29,609 bases of DNA from an uncultured Clostridia bacterium (lineage in GTDB: Bacteria; Bacillota; Clostridia; Oscillospirales; Ruminococcaceae): NCBI GenBank assembly GCA_947175655.1, contig CAMWNQ010000004.1, positions 1-29,609 of the forward strand, read 5' to 3'. Of this stretch, positions 17,583-25,782 are shown one piece after another (the stretch's first letter is position 1; each line of letters opens with the position of its first letter). The notes beneath the pieces were generated by a model. That model made no database searches and was not told the origin of the DNA. It saw only the letters and a program-made list of their open reading frames with translations. Made by a program: the position numbers and the translations under genes.

Positions 17583-18728
17583 ATGAAATCAGCATTTAAA
17601 AAAGTATCAAATCAAAAAAAAATAGATGGTGGTCTTATGCTTGCCATAATGGTATGCTCTGCAATAAGTATACTTCTTATATATTCTATTAGTTTCAATG
17701 AGATTGTGGATAATATATCTATGGATTATTATAAAACACAGCTTGTATCTACTGGAATAGGTATTGTTGCAAGTATAATAATATCTATGGTTGACTATAA
17801 AAAAATAGTAAAACTATGGTTTATATATGTACCTATTGCACTAGGACTTGTTCTGCTGACATTTACCAGTCTTGGATACCGACGTGACGGAGCTGATGAC
17901 CAAGCATGGCTTCAGCTCGGTCCTGTGAATTTACAGCCTTCGGAACTTCTTAAACTTGCATTTATACTTTCTTTTTCATATCATCTTTCAAGAGATGAAG
18001 AAAATATGAACGAACCTATTCATATGGCTTTACTATGCTTGCACGCATTAGTGCCGATAGGTCTTATCGGACTTCAGGGAGACTATGGAACGGCTATAAT
18101 ATTTGGATTTATATTTGCTGCTATTATGATATCAGCAGGTATATCATGGAAATATCTTGTAGCTGCACCGATTTTAATAGCAGTTGCAGTTGCAGTGCTT
18201 TGGAATTTTGTTCTGGGAACTGTTCATAAAAAAAGAATTCTTGTGCTTTTTAATCCCGGAACAGACCCTGAAGGACTTGAATGGCAACAGGATTTAGGAC
18301 TTGCTTCATTGAGTTCAGGCGGAATTTTCGGAAAAGGTCTTTTTAATAAAGCAGAATCTTATATTTCAGTTCCGGAAATTCATAACGATTTTATATTTGC
18401 ATATATAGGTCAGGTTTTTGGATTTGTCGGTTCTTTGGGAATAATAATTCTTTTGATTTACATTTGTCTTAAAGTACTTGCTGACAGTGTTGTTACAAGG
18501 GACAGCCTTGGTAAATTTATATGTCTTGGAGTATTTGGCATGCTTCTTTCACATTGTATTATGAATATAGGAATGGTTTTAAAAGTTATGCCAGTAATTG
18601 GTGTTCCGTTGCCTTTTCTGAGTGCCGGAGGTACTGCTATGGTCAGTATGTATGCATCAATAGGTCTTGTAATGAGTACTTACTGCTATGGACGTAAAAA
18701 TATAAGCGTAGCTGATGATGAAGAATAA
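17583..18728 (+). CDS. rodA: SEDS family peptidoglycan polymerase, RodA-like
   Basis: The 381-residue protein has about ten membrane helices and belongs to the SEDS family (FtsW, RodA, SpoVE), which polymerises lipid II into glycan strands together with a class B PBP. It has LGPVNLQPSELLKLAFI, then SSGGIFGKGLF, the catalytic-site HNDFIFA with Asp269, and the C-terminal PLPFLSAGGTAMVSMYASIG. The HNDFIFA context resembles RodA more than FtsW, but that assignment is by eye. An unusual insertion-like RRDGADDQAW precedes the first motif. ATG 17583 follows GAGG at 17570-17573; upstream in-frame TTG codons lie inside comM and lack a better ribosome site. It probably acts in elongation; the PBP partner is not in this window. 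Confidence 0.93.
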   Translation: MKSAFKKVSNQKKIDGGLMLAIMVCSAISILLIYSISFNEIVDNISMDYYKTQLVSTGIGIVASIIISMVDYKKIVKLWFIYVPIALGLVLLTFTSLGYRRDGADDQAWLQLGPVNLQPSELLKLAFILSFSYHLSRDEENMNEPIHMALLCLHALVPIGLIGLQGDYGTAIIFGFIFAAIMISAGISWKYLVAAPILIAVAVAVLWNFVLGTVHKKRILVLFNPGTDPEGLEWQQDLGLASLSSGGIFGKGLFNKAESYISVPEIHNDFIFAYIGQVFGFVGSLGIIILLIYICLKVLADSVVTRDSLGKFICLGVFGMLLSHCIMNIGMVLKVMPVIGVPLPFLSAGGTAMVSMYASIGLVMSTYCYGRKNISVADDEE

Positions 18729-18749
18729 TGAGTTAGGAAGTAATAAACT

Positions 18750-19193
18750 TTGAAAATCAGAGAAATTAAAGATAATAAAAAACAATATCTTCAATTATTG
18801 CTTCTGGCAGATGAACAGGAAAATATGATTGACAGATATATAAGCAGAGGTACAATGTATGCCCTATATGATGACGATATTAAGGCAGTTTGTATTGTTA
18901 CTGATGAAGGAAACGGAGTATTGGAAATTAAGAATATTGCTACAGAACCTAATAACCAGAAAAAAGGATATGGAAAAAGTCTTATTCAATTTATCAAAAA
19001 TCAGTATAAGGGAACATTCAATATTTTGCAGGTCGGTACAGGAGACAGCCCGTTGACAGTTCCTTTTTATGAAAAATGCGGATTTAAGAAATCACATTAT
19101 ATTAAAAATTTTTTTACTGAAAATTATAATCATCCTATTTATGAATGTGGGATACAGCTTATAGATATGATATATTTGCAAATGGAGATTTAA
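18750..19193 (+). CDS. GNAT family N-acetyltransferase
   Basis: The 147-residue protein has the GNAT fold: the acetyl-CoA-binding motif A is visible as IKNIATEPNNQKKGYGKSLI (Gln/Arg-x-x-Gly-x-Gly type), followed by a C-terminal VPFYEKCGFKKS strand-helix typical of the family. The start is a TTG at 18750 with AGGAAG at 18735-18740 upstream. It lies 21 bases after the RodA-like gene and is probably in the same transcript. The acceptor (small molecule or protein N-terminus or lysine) cannot be told from the sequence. Confidence 0.9.
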   Translation: MKIREIKDNKKQYLQLLLLADEQENMIDRYISRGTMYALYDDDIKAVCIVTDEGNGVLEIKNIATEPNNQKKGYGKSLIQFIKNQYKGTFNILQVGTGDSPLTVPFYEKCGFKKSHYIKNFFTENYNHPIYECGIQLIDMIYLQMEI

Positions 19194-19210
19194 TTTATTT
19201 CAAAAATCTC

Positions 19211-19239
19211 TTGCAATTTGCTTTAAAAAATGGCATAAT
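19211..19239 (+). promoter_or_regulatory. Likely guaA promoter with leader hairpin
   Basis: TTGCAA (19211-19216) and CATAAT (19234-19239) are 17 bases apart, with TGG before the -10 making an extended element. Downstream, ATTCCGT (19252-19258) can pair with GCGGAAT (19266-19272) as a small leader hairpin. I looked for a purine riboswitch here and did not find its conserved core. Confidence 0.5.
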
Positions 19240-19326
19240 AAAAGATAGCCTATTCCGTTCAGACAGCGGAATTGAAATAATAATTTAATTTAAACTTAAT
19301 TTAATGTCTGGGAATGGAGAATTTAA

Positions 19327-20868
19327 ATGTCACATCAGTTATGTATAGTGCTTGATTTTGGTGGTCAGTACAATCAGCTTATTGCCAGAAGAGTCCGTGA
19401 ATGCGGTGTTTATTGTGAGGTTAAAAGCTATAAGACATCTATAGAGGAGATTAAGAAACTGAATCCTTCAGGAATTATATTTACAGGAGGACCTAACAGT
19501 GTATATCTTGAAGAATCACCGTCAATCTCAAAGGAAATTTTTGAACTTGGCATACCTGTACTTGGAATATGCTATGGCTGTCAGCTTATGGCACATCTTT
19601 TAGGTGGAAAAGTTTCTTCCTGTGAAACTTCCGAATATGGAAAAACCGATACATATTATGATAAAAATGATACCATCTTTGGATATATTCAGGATATGCC
19701 TGAAAAAGCAATTTCTTGGATGAGCCATACGGATTATATATCAGAAGTTCCGGAAGGTTTTAAAATTATCGCACATACTGATAATTGTCCTTGTTCAGCT
19801 ATGGAAAATAAGGAGAAAAAACTTTATGCGTTACAGTTCCACCCTGAAGTAAATCATACTGAATATGGTTTAAAAATGATTAACAGTTTTCTTAAAAATG
19901 CCTGCGGATTTACCGGAGACTGGACTATGAAAAATTATGCTAAGACAGCTATTGAAGATATAAAGAAAAAAGTAGGAGACGGAAAGATTCTGCTTGCACT
20001 TTCCGGAGGAGTTGACAGTTCCGTTGCAGCGGCACTTCTTTCAAAGGCAGTAGGAAATCAGCTTACCTGTATTTTTGTTGACCACGGTTTTATGCGTAAA
20101 AATGAAGGCGATGAAGTGGAAAAAGCTTTTGCTGACTGGGATATTAATTTTATCAGAGTCAATGCAAAGGAACAGTTTATGTCAAAACTCCGCAATGTAT
20201 CTGACCCTGAAACAAAGCGTAAAACCATAGGTGAGGAATTTATAAGAGTATTTGAACAGGAAGCTAAAAAAATCGGTACTGTTGATTATCTTGTACAGGG
20301 AACTATATATCCTGATGTAATTGAAAGCGGTGCAGGAGATGCTGCCGTAATAAAATCACATCACAATGTAGGCGGTCTTCCTGATTATGTTGATTTCAAG
20401 GAAATTATTGAACCACTCAGAATGCTTTTCAAAGATGAGGTAAGACAGCTTGGTATAGAACTTGGTCTTTCGGAAGTTCTTGTGTGGAGACAGCCGTTTC
20501 CAGGTCCGGGTCTTGCAATAAGAATAATAGGCGAGATTACAGATGAAAAACTTGAAATTCTTCAGGATGCTGATTATATATTCCGTGAAGAAATTGCAAA
20601 AGCTGGTCTTGACCATAAGATTAATCAGTATTTTGCAGTACTTACAAGTATGCGTTCAGTAGGAGTAATGGGTGATTTTCGCACATACGACTATACTCTC
20701 GCACTCAGAGCTGTAACAACTACTGACTTTATGACTGCTGATTTTGCAAAAATTCCTTATGAAGTTCTTGAAACAGCGGCATCAAGAATTGTAAATGAAG
20801 TAAACCATATAAATAGAATCGTCTATGATGTAACTACAAAACCACCAGCAACTATTGAGTGGGAATAA
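19327..20868 (+). CDS. guaA: GMP synthase (glutamine-hydrolysing)
   Basis: GuaA converts XMP to GMP using ATP and the amide of glutamine. The 513-residue chain is the usual fused form. The N-terminal class I glutamine amidotransferase has Cys82 in GICYGCQ and the His-Glu pair in LQFHPEVNHT. The ATP-pyrophosphatase domain has the PP-loop SGGVDSS at 226-232. The C-terminal dimerisation domain ends in the invariant KPPATIEWE. ATG 19327 follows GGAG at 19316-19319. With purA elsewhere in the window it covers both branches from IMP, although guaB is not here. A small membrane protein follows after 27 bases with no terminator between. Confidence 0.98.
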   Translation: MSHQLCIVLDFGGQYNQLIARRVRECGVYCEVKSYKTSIEEIKKLNPSGIIFTGGPNSVYLEESPSISKEIFELGIPVLGICYGCQLMAHLLGGKVSSCETSEYGKTDTYYDKNDTIFGYIQDMPEKAISWMSHTDYISEVPEGFKIIAHTDNCPCSAMENKEKKLYALQFHPEVNHTEYGLKMINSFLKNACGFTGDWTMKNYAKTAIEDIKKKVGDGKILLALSGGVDSSVAAALLSKAVGNQLTCIFVDHGFMRKNEGDEVEKAFADWDINFIRVNAKEQFMSKLRNVSDPETKRKTIGEEFIRVFEQEAKKIGTVDYLVQGTIYPDVIESGAGDAAVIKSHHNVGGLPDYVDFKEIIEPLRMLFKDEVRQLGIELGLSEVLVWRQPFPGPGLAIRIIGEITDEKLEILQDADYIFREEIAKAGLDHKINQYFAVLTSMRSVGVMGDFRTYDYTLALRAVTTTDFMTADFAKIPYEVLETAASRIVNEVNHINRIVYDVTTKPPATIEWE

Positions 20869-20895
20869 TAGGAAATAGTAAGTGAGGATAAAAAA

Positions 20896-21282
20896 ATGAA
20901 TACAACAGAAATTTTACAGCCTAATCTTTTTCCGTTTCCATTTCCTCATCATCTTGTGTTTTGCTGTATAGCAATGATATTTTTTGGTTATCTTTATATG
21001 AAGTATAAAAAGCCTCACCAGCTTATAATGGCAATTGCAATACCATTTTCCCTTATAGTATGGATTTCAGAAAGCAGAACTCTCTTTTATGCAATGGGAT
21101 TGATTGAAGTTGTTTTGATAATTTTTGCAATTGTAACAAATATTATTCATAAAAAGAAATATCCTGAGCTATATGCATCTAATAATAAATCTGATATTAA
21201 AACAGAAAGCAAATCAGAAGAAAAACAGAATGATTTAGATAAAGAATCTGAAGAAATTCAGGAAAATGAAAAAACGGAGTAA
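20896..21282 (+). CDS. Small unknown membrane protein with acidic tail
   Basis: The 128-residue protein is unrecognised. It has about three membrane helices (near residues 17-37, 42-58 and 64-84) and a hydrophilic C-terminal tail of some 35 residues rich in Lys, Glu and Ser. ATG 20896 follows GAGG at 20884-20887. It sits between guaA and a hydroxyacid dehydrogenase, with short spacers on both sides, so co-transcription is likely. Its position next to guaA does not by itself show a role in purine metabolism. Confidence 0.8.
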   Translation: MNTTEILQPNLFPFPFPHHLVFCCIAMIFFGYLYMKYKKPHQLIMAIAIPFSLIVWISESRTLFYAMGLIEVVLIIFAIVTNIIHKKKYPELYASNNKSDIKTESKSEEKQNDLDKESEEIQENEKTE

Positions 21283-21289
21283 TGTTTTT

Positions 21290-22240
21290 ATGAAGATTGT
21301 TATTCTTGACTGGAAAACTATGACATGGAATAATGAACTTTCTTCGGATGTATTTAAAAAATTCGGTGATGTGGAATGCTATGATTTCACATCGCCGGAA
21401 CTTGCTGCCGGACGTATCGGAGATAGTGAAATAGTTCTCTGCAATAAAGTTCAGATAACACGTGAAATTATAGATAAATGTCCAAATATGAAGTATATTG
21501 GACTGTTTGCTACTGGATACAATAATATTGATATTGAATATGCCAGTGAAAAAAATATAATGGTATGCAATGCCGGAGAATATTCCACAATGGCAGTTGC
21601 ACAGCATACTTTTGCAATGATACTTGAAGTTTACAGTAAAATAAGTATATATAATAATGCTGTTAAAAACGGTGAATGGATTTCATCACCTGCTTTTTCA
21701 TATTTTCCATATGAGACCAGTGAGCTATATAATAAAACTCTTGGAATAGTGGGATATGGAAGTATCGGAAGAGCTGTTGCAAAGATAGCTGGTGCTTTCG
21801 GAATGAATGTGATGATAAATACACGTACTTATCCGAAAAATTGTCCTTATAAAGTATGCAGTCTTGAAGAGTGTGCAGAAAATGCAGATATTATTACTTT
21901 TCATTGTCCGCTTACCGAAAAGACAAAGGGTATCATAAATAACAGTCTTATTTCACATATGAAGAAAACAGCTCTTATTGTGAATACATCAAGAGGAGCG
22001 GTTGTGAATGAAAATGAACTTGCTGAAGCCCTCAACTGTAAAAGAATTGCGGGGGCGTGTCTTGATGTTCTTGATAAAGAGCCTATGAATCCGGATAATC
22101 CTTTAAGATATGCTGAAAACTGTATAATAACACCTCATTCGGCGTGGTCAGCACTTGAAACAAGAAAAAGACTGCTTGATATAGTTTTTGAAAATCTTGA
22201 CAGCTATCTTCACGGAAATCCGGTAAACCGTGTAAATTAA
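21290..22240 (+). CDS. D-isomer-specific 2-hydroxyacid dehydrogenase, glycerate-dehydrogenase-like
   Basis: The 316-residue protein has the full family layout: a Rossmann domain with GYGSIG (155-160), and the catalytic triad Arg235 (NTSRGAVV), Glu264 (LDVLDKEP) and His283 (TPHSAW). The N-terminus (KIVILDWKTMTWNNELSSD) resembles clostridial hydroxypyruvate/glycerate dehydrogenases, so reduction of hydroxypyruvate or a similar 2-oxoacid is likely. After the glycine motif the chain reads MINTRT instead of an acidic residue, which leaves NADP use possible. ATG 21290 follows CGGAG at 21275-21279; an in-frame ATG at 21266 would overlap the preceding gene and has no ribosome site. The stop is 25 bases before proB. 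Confidence 0.93.
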   Translation: MKIVILDWKTMTWNNELSSDVFKKFGDVECYDFTSPELAAGRIGDSEIVLCNKVQITREIIDKCPNMKYIGLFATGYNNIDIEYASEKNIMVCNAGEYSTMAVAQHTFAMILEVYSKISIYNNAVKNGEWISSPAFSYFPYETSELYNKTLGIVGYGSIGRAVAKIAGAFGMNVMINTRTYPKNCPYKVCSLEECAENADIITFHCPLTEKTKGIINNSLISHMKKTALIVNTSRGAVVNENELAEALNCKRIAGACLDVLDKEPMNPDNPLRYAENCIITPHSAWSALETRKRLLDIVFENLDSYLHGNPVNRVN

Positions 22241-22265
22241 ATATAACAGGGGTTTTGATTGTAAA

Positions 22266-23057
22266 ATGAGAAATATTTCAGAAAAAAAAAGAATTGTTAT
22301 TAAACTTGGAAGTTCAACACTTGCACATAAAACCGGAAAAATAAATATCAGACGTATGCAGAATCTTGTAAGGGTTATAGCAGACTTGCAGAATGCCGGA
22401 AAAGAGATAATAATTGTATCATCTGGTTCTGTTGCACTCGGTACAGGAAAACTCGGACTTCGTGAAAAGCCAAAAGATACCGCTACCAGACAGGCAACTG
22501 CTGCTATAGGACAATGTGAGCTTATGTATATGTATGATGATATGTTCGGAAAATACAGTATAACTATTGCACAGATACTTCTTACAAAGACTATCATAGA
22601 AAAGCCAGACCGTAAGAAAAATGTTGAAAATACTATTGAAAGACTTATATCACTTGGAATAATACCTATAGTGAATGAAAATGATACTGTTGCTATTGAT
22701 GAAATTGAACTTGAAATAGGTGAAAATGATACACTTTCGGCAATAGTTGCATCACTGGCAAAAGCCGATTTGCTTGTAATTCTGTCTGATATAAACGGTC
22801 TTTATACTTCTGACCCACATAAGAATCCTGATGCTGAAACCATTCCTACTGTTGAAGAAATTACAGGATATATTGAAAAAATTGCAGGAGGTGCAGGTTC
22901 AGCACTTGGTACTGGCGGAATGGCCACAAAGATAAATGCTGGAAAAATTGCAACTGAAGCAGGCATTGATATGGTAATTATGAACGGAAGAAATCCTGAT
23001 GATTTATATGACCTTTTCGAGGATAAGGAAATAGGTACTATATTTAAAGCAAAGTAA
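22266..23057 (+). CDS. proB: Glutamate 5-kinase
   Basis: ProB phosphorylates glutamate to gamma-glutamyl phosphate, the first and feedback-regulated step of proline synthesis. The 263-residue protein is an amino acid kinase domain with KLGSSTLAHK at the N-terminus, SSGSVALG, IPIVNENDTVAIDE, LLVILSDINGLYTSDP, and GTGGMATKINAGKIA. It stops right after the kinase fold and lacks the C-terminal PUA domain of the longer E. coli-type enzyme; this short form is common. ATG 22266 follows a modest AGGGG. proA follows on the same strand after an unusually long 202-base spacer that appears structured. Confidence 0.97.
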   Translation: MRNISEKKRIVIKLGSSTLAHKTGKINIRRMQNLVRVIADLQNAGKEIIIVSSGSVALGTGKLGLREKPKDTATRQATAAIGQCELMYMYDDMFGKYSITIAQILLTKTIIEKPDRKKNVENTIERLISLGIIPIVNENDTVAIDEIELEIGENDTLSAIVASLAKADLLVILSDINGLYTSDPHKNPDAETIPTVEEITGYIEKIAGGAGSALGTGGMATKINAGKIATEAGIDMVIMNGRNPDDLYDLFEDKEIGTIFKAK

Positions 23058-23078
23058 ATTTAACAGAAAAATAATAAG

Positions 23079-23245
23079 AATTCTCCCTCCTCTTTAGGTG
23101 GTGAGAGGAATTGTCAAGTAAAATAAACGGCAGTGACGGGCGGAATGAAATGGTATCCCTCACTGACACGAGGCAATCCATAATTCAAATTATTGTCGCA
23201 TTCTTGAAAATGCCAGTGTGGATTGAAACAAGATATAATTGAATT
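23079..23245 (+). ncRNA. Candidate structured RNA in the proB-proA spacer
   Basis: Three hairpins can be drawn. AATTC (23079-23083) with GAATT (23108-23112) encloses CCTCC (23086-23090) and GGTGG (23097-23101). CAGTGA-c-GGG (23131-23140) pairs with CCCTCACTG (23157-23165). CAATCCA (23174-23180) pairs with TGGATTG (23219-23225) and closes a three-way junction with TAAT/ATTA and GCATT/AATGC hairpins. A competing pairing joins 23082-23093 to 23235-23245, directly beside the proA GGAG. No riboswitch or T-box core that I know is present and there is no terminator. A cis-acting translational control of proA is the best guess. Confidence 0.45.
23145..23183 (+). CDS. Possible leader peptide upstream of proA
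   Basis: A 12-codon frame from ATG 23145 encodes MKWYPSLTRGNP followed by TAA. It lies in the proB-proA spacer, inside the second and third hairpins, has two prolines, and ends in Asn-Pro-stop, a context that slows release. The upstream GGGCGG is a poor ribosome site and an in-frame GTG at 23133 is an alternative start. Such short frames occur by chance, so this is only a suggestion. Confidence 0.2.
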   Translation: MKWYPSLTRGNP

Positions 23246-23259
23246 GGAGTTGATTTTTT

Positions 23260-24507
23260 ATGAATTATGCTGAGACACTCGGAGTTAAAGCTAAAAATGC
23301 TGAATCTTTTATAAATTCTGCATCTACTGCCCTTAAAAACAAGGCTCTTTCAGCGATTGCAGAATCACTTATAAATAAAACAGATTATATTATGGAACAG
23401 AATAATATTGATTTGGATAATGCACAAAAAAACAATATGACTGTTTCAATGCAGGACAGACTTCGTCTTACTGCTGAGAGAATAAAGGATATTGCAGACG
23501 GAGTAAATAAAATTGTTGAACTTAATGACCCTGTAGGACAGATTGTAGAGGGTTTTACACGTCCTAACGGTTTGCAGATTATCAAGACAAGAGTTCCGAT
23601 TGGAAGTATCGGTATTATATTTGAATCACGTCCGAATGTTACTGTTGATGCTGCTGCTCTTTGTCTTAAATCCGGAAATGCGGTTATTCTCAGAGGAGGA
23701 AAAGAGGCTATAAATTCAAATAAATGTCTTTGCGGAATAATGCGTGATGCTATCCAGAGTGTTGGAATGCCTGCTGATGTTATACAGCTTGTTGAAGATA
23801 CTTCAAGAGAGACTGCCTCAGATATGATGAAATTGAATGGTTATCTTGATGTTCTTATTCCACGAGGCGGAGCAGGTCTTATTAAGGCAGTATTAAATCA
23901 AGCAACCGTACCTGTAATTGAAACAGGCGTTGGAAATTGTCACGTTTATGTTGATGAATCTGCTGATATTGATATGGCTGTTAGTATTGCTGACAACGCA
24001 AAAACACAGAGACCTTCTGTATGCAATGCTATAGAAAGTCTTCTTGTACATAAAAATGTTGCAGATGAATTTCTAAAGAAGGTTGAGGAGAGATTTAAAA
24101 AGCATTCTGTTGAAATTTATGGTGATGATAAAACAAAATCAATTCTTGGTGAAAATATACTTGATGCTACTGATGAAGAATATGCAAAAGAATTCAACGA
24201 CTATAAGATTTCTATAAAAGTAGTTGATAATATTGATGAAGCCATAGCACATATCAGAAAATATGGTACAAGACATTCGGAATGTATAGTTACAAAATCG
24301 CTTGATAATGCAAGAAAATTTCAGCTTCAGGTTGATGCTGCTGCCGTATATGTAAATGCTTCAACTAGATTTACTGACGGTGGAGTTTTTGGACTGGGTG
24401 CGGAAATAGGCATATCTACTCAGAAACTTCACGCAAGAGGTCCTATGGGTCTTACAGAACTTACAACTCTTAAATATCTTATTAATGGCGATGGTCAGAT
24501 AAGATAA
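23260..24507 (+). CDS. proA: Gamma-glutamyl phosphate reductase
   Basis: ProA reduces gamma-glutamyl phosphate with NADPH to glutamate 5-semialdehyde, which cyclises to pyrroline-5-carboxylate. The 415-residue length is normal. The catalytic Cys255 lies in RPSVCNAIESLL, and other family landmarks are IGIIFESRPNVT, LKSGNAVILRGGKEA, VPVIETGVGNCHVYVD and NASTRFTDGGVFGLGAEIGI. ATG 23260 follows TTGGAGT at 23244-23250. It works directly after ProB, whose unstable product is thought to be channelled. The third enzyme, ProC, is not in this window. Confidence 0.98.
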   Translation: MNYAETLGVKAKNAESFINSASTALKNKALSAIAESLINKTDYIMEQNNIDLDNAQKNNMTVSMQDRLRLTAERIKDIADGVNKIVELNDPVGQIVEGFTRPNGLQIIKTRVPIGSIGIIFESRPNVTVDAAALCLKSGNAVILRGGKEAINSNKCLCGIMRDAIQSVGMPADVIQLVEDTSRETASDMMKLNGYLDVLIPRGGAGLIKAVLNQATVPVIETGVGNCHVYVDESADIDMAVSIADNAKTQRPSVCNAIESLLVHKNVADEFLKKVEERFKKHSVEIYGDDKTKSILGENILDATDEEYAKEFNDYKISIKVVDNIDEAIAHIRKYGTRHSECIVTKSLDNARKFQLQVDAAAVYVNASTRFTDGGVFGLGAEIGISTQKLHARGPMGLTELTTLKYLINGDGQIR

Positions 24508-24552
24508 AGCTTTCAGATTAAATCAAATAAAAAGGAAGTGAGTTTAATTTCC

Positions 24553-25776
24553 GTGAATACAAAAGATGAAATCGAAAAGATGCTTGATGATATTAAAAGC
24601 AGTAATACGGTGAAAAAAAATAAATACAATGATATGTCAGTAGATGATTTGCTTAATACAATATCATCAAGTAAAAAGGCAGAAACTAAATCTGATTCTG
24701 ATATTTCTGAAAAGGTTCTTACCGCTGACAGTATTTTAGACCAGATAAAAAAATCATCAGAACAGTATAAATCTGAAATTTCAGAAATATCTGAGACATC
24801 AGAAATAAAGTCAGATGTTGTTGAAAATATTTCCGGTATTTCCGATAATCAGGAAGTTTCGGACGAATTAGAAGAACCGGAAATATCTGAAATTCCTGTC
24901 GATATTGAGAAAACACAATTAGAATCAGAACCGAATGATATTATTCAGGATATAAATAATCAGGATTATTCCGAGGCTGAAGAAAAGACATTCAGAACTA
25001 TTTTTAATAATATTCTCAATGAATCTTCGGAAGAAATCGCAAAGGAAAAAGCTGAAGAACCTGAACCCGATGAAGATTATATCAGAGAAGATGATGATTC
25101 GGAAGATTATGAATCCAGACCAAAGGGTGCAAAAAAGACATTTTCCGCTGTATTTGGAGTTATTGTTTTTGTTTTTGCTGTTATTGGTGTGATTTCTGTT
25201 GTTGGATTTGGAATAAAATATGTAAGGTCTTTTACAGATGGCGAGAATAGACAGTCTGAATTTATTGACGCTGTATATCCTGCTGTAATAATGGATATAG
25301 AGGCTTTTCAGAATGGCAGTGATTTGCCTTCCGGACAGGTTATAACTGCATCTGTTTGGAAACTGATAATGTCAGGAGATATTGAAAGATATGACCGTAC
25401 TTTTGATATTATATCCGTACCAGCAGTCGATATAGAAGCTGTTGCTACGAAACTCTTTGATACGGAATTCTACTCACTTGAACATCAGACGGTTGGTTCA
25501 GGAGATTTGAAATTCTATTATAATGAAGAGAGCAAGACATATAATATTCCCGCCAAACCAATGCTTTTTTCCTATAAGCCGAGTATTTCCGCATTGTCAA
25601 AAGATGGCGATATTTATACCGTTGAAGTTGATTATATTCAGGAACAACCGTCATTTATGAAAGAACATTCAAAATTTGATGCTGATGTATCGAAAACAGT
25701 AAAATTCAGATTAAAATTACAGGACAATGATTATTCTATATTGTCAATGCAGATAATCAATGTTAATCAGGAATAA
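24553..25776 (+). CDS. Unknown single-pass membrane protein with repeated N-terminal motifs
   Basis: I do not recognise the family. The first roughly 195 residues are polar and acidic, with the pattern Leu-(Asp/Asn)-x-Ile-(Lys/Ser)-(Lys/Ser)-Ser three times: LDDIKSS at about 11-17, LNTISSS at 34-40 and LDQIKKS at 62-68. A Ser-Glu-Ile-rich stretch follows. One membrane helix lies at about 197-220 after a Lys-rich segment, which puts the N-terminal region inside and a domain of about 180 residues outside. I prefer GTG 24553, although the AGGAAG at 24533-24538 is somewhat far; GTG 24538 is in frame but abuts that site. It follows proA by 45 bases and ends at a terminator. Confidence 0.8.
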   Translation: MNTKDEIEKMLDDIKSSNTVKKNKYNDMSVDDLLNTISSSKKAETKSDSDISEKVLTADSILDQIKKSSEQYKSEISEISETSEIKSDVVENISGISDNQEVSDELEEPEISEIPVDIEKTQLESEPNDIIQDINNQDYSEAEEKTFRTIFNNILNESSEEIAKEKAEEPEPDEDYIREDDDSEDYESRPKGAKKTFSAVFGVIVFVFAVIGVISVVGFGIKYVRSFTDGENRQSEFIDAVYPAVIMDIEAFQNGSDLPSGQVITASVWKLIMSGDIERYDRTFDIISVPAVDIEAVATKLFDTEFYSLEHQTVGSGDLKFYYNEESKTYNIPAKPMLFSYKPSISALSKDGDIYTVEVDYIQEQPSFMKEHSKFDADVSKTVKFRLKLQDNDYSILSMQIINVNQE

Positions 25777-25782
25777 AAAATT

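Noticed and set aside
19194..19326. Purine riboswitch upstream of guaA
   Set aside because: The spacer has a small hairpin, but I could not find the three-way junction core or the conserved loops of the purine class.
21197..22597. Minus-strand frames of 136 and 149 codons
   Set aside because: Both oppose the hydroxyacid dehydrogenase and proB, whose motifs are unmistakable. They have no ribosome sites or recognisable domains.
23058..23259. T-box or known amino acid riboswitch in the proB-proA spacer
   Set aside because: There is no T-box bulge sequence, no specifier-stem landmarks and no terminator, and the lysine, glycine, SAM and glutamine cores that I know are absent.
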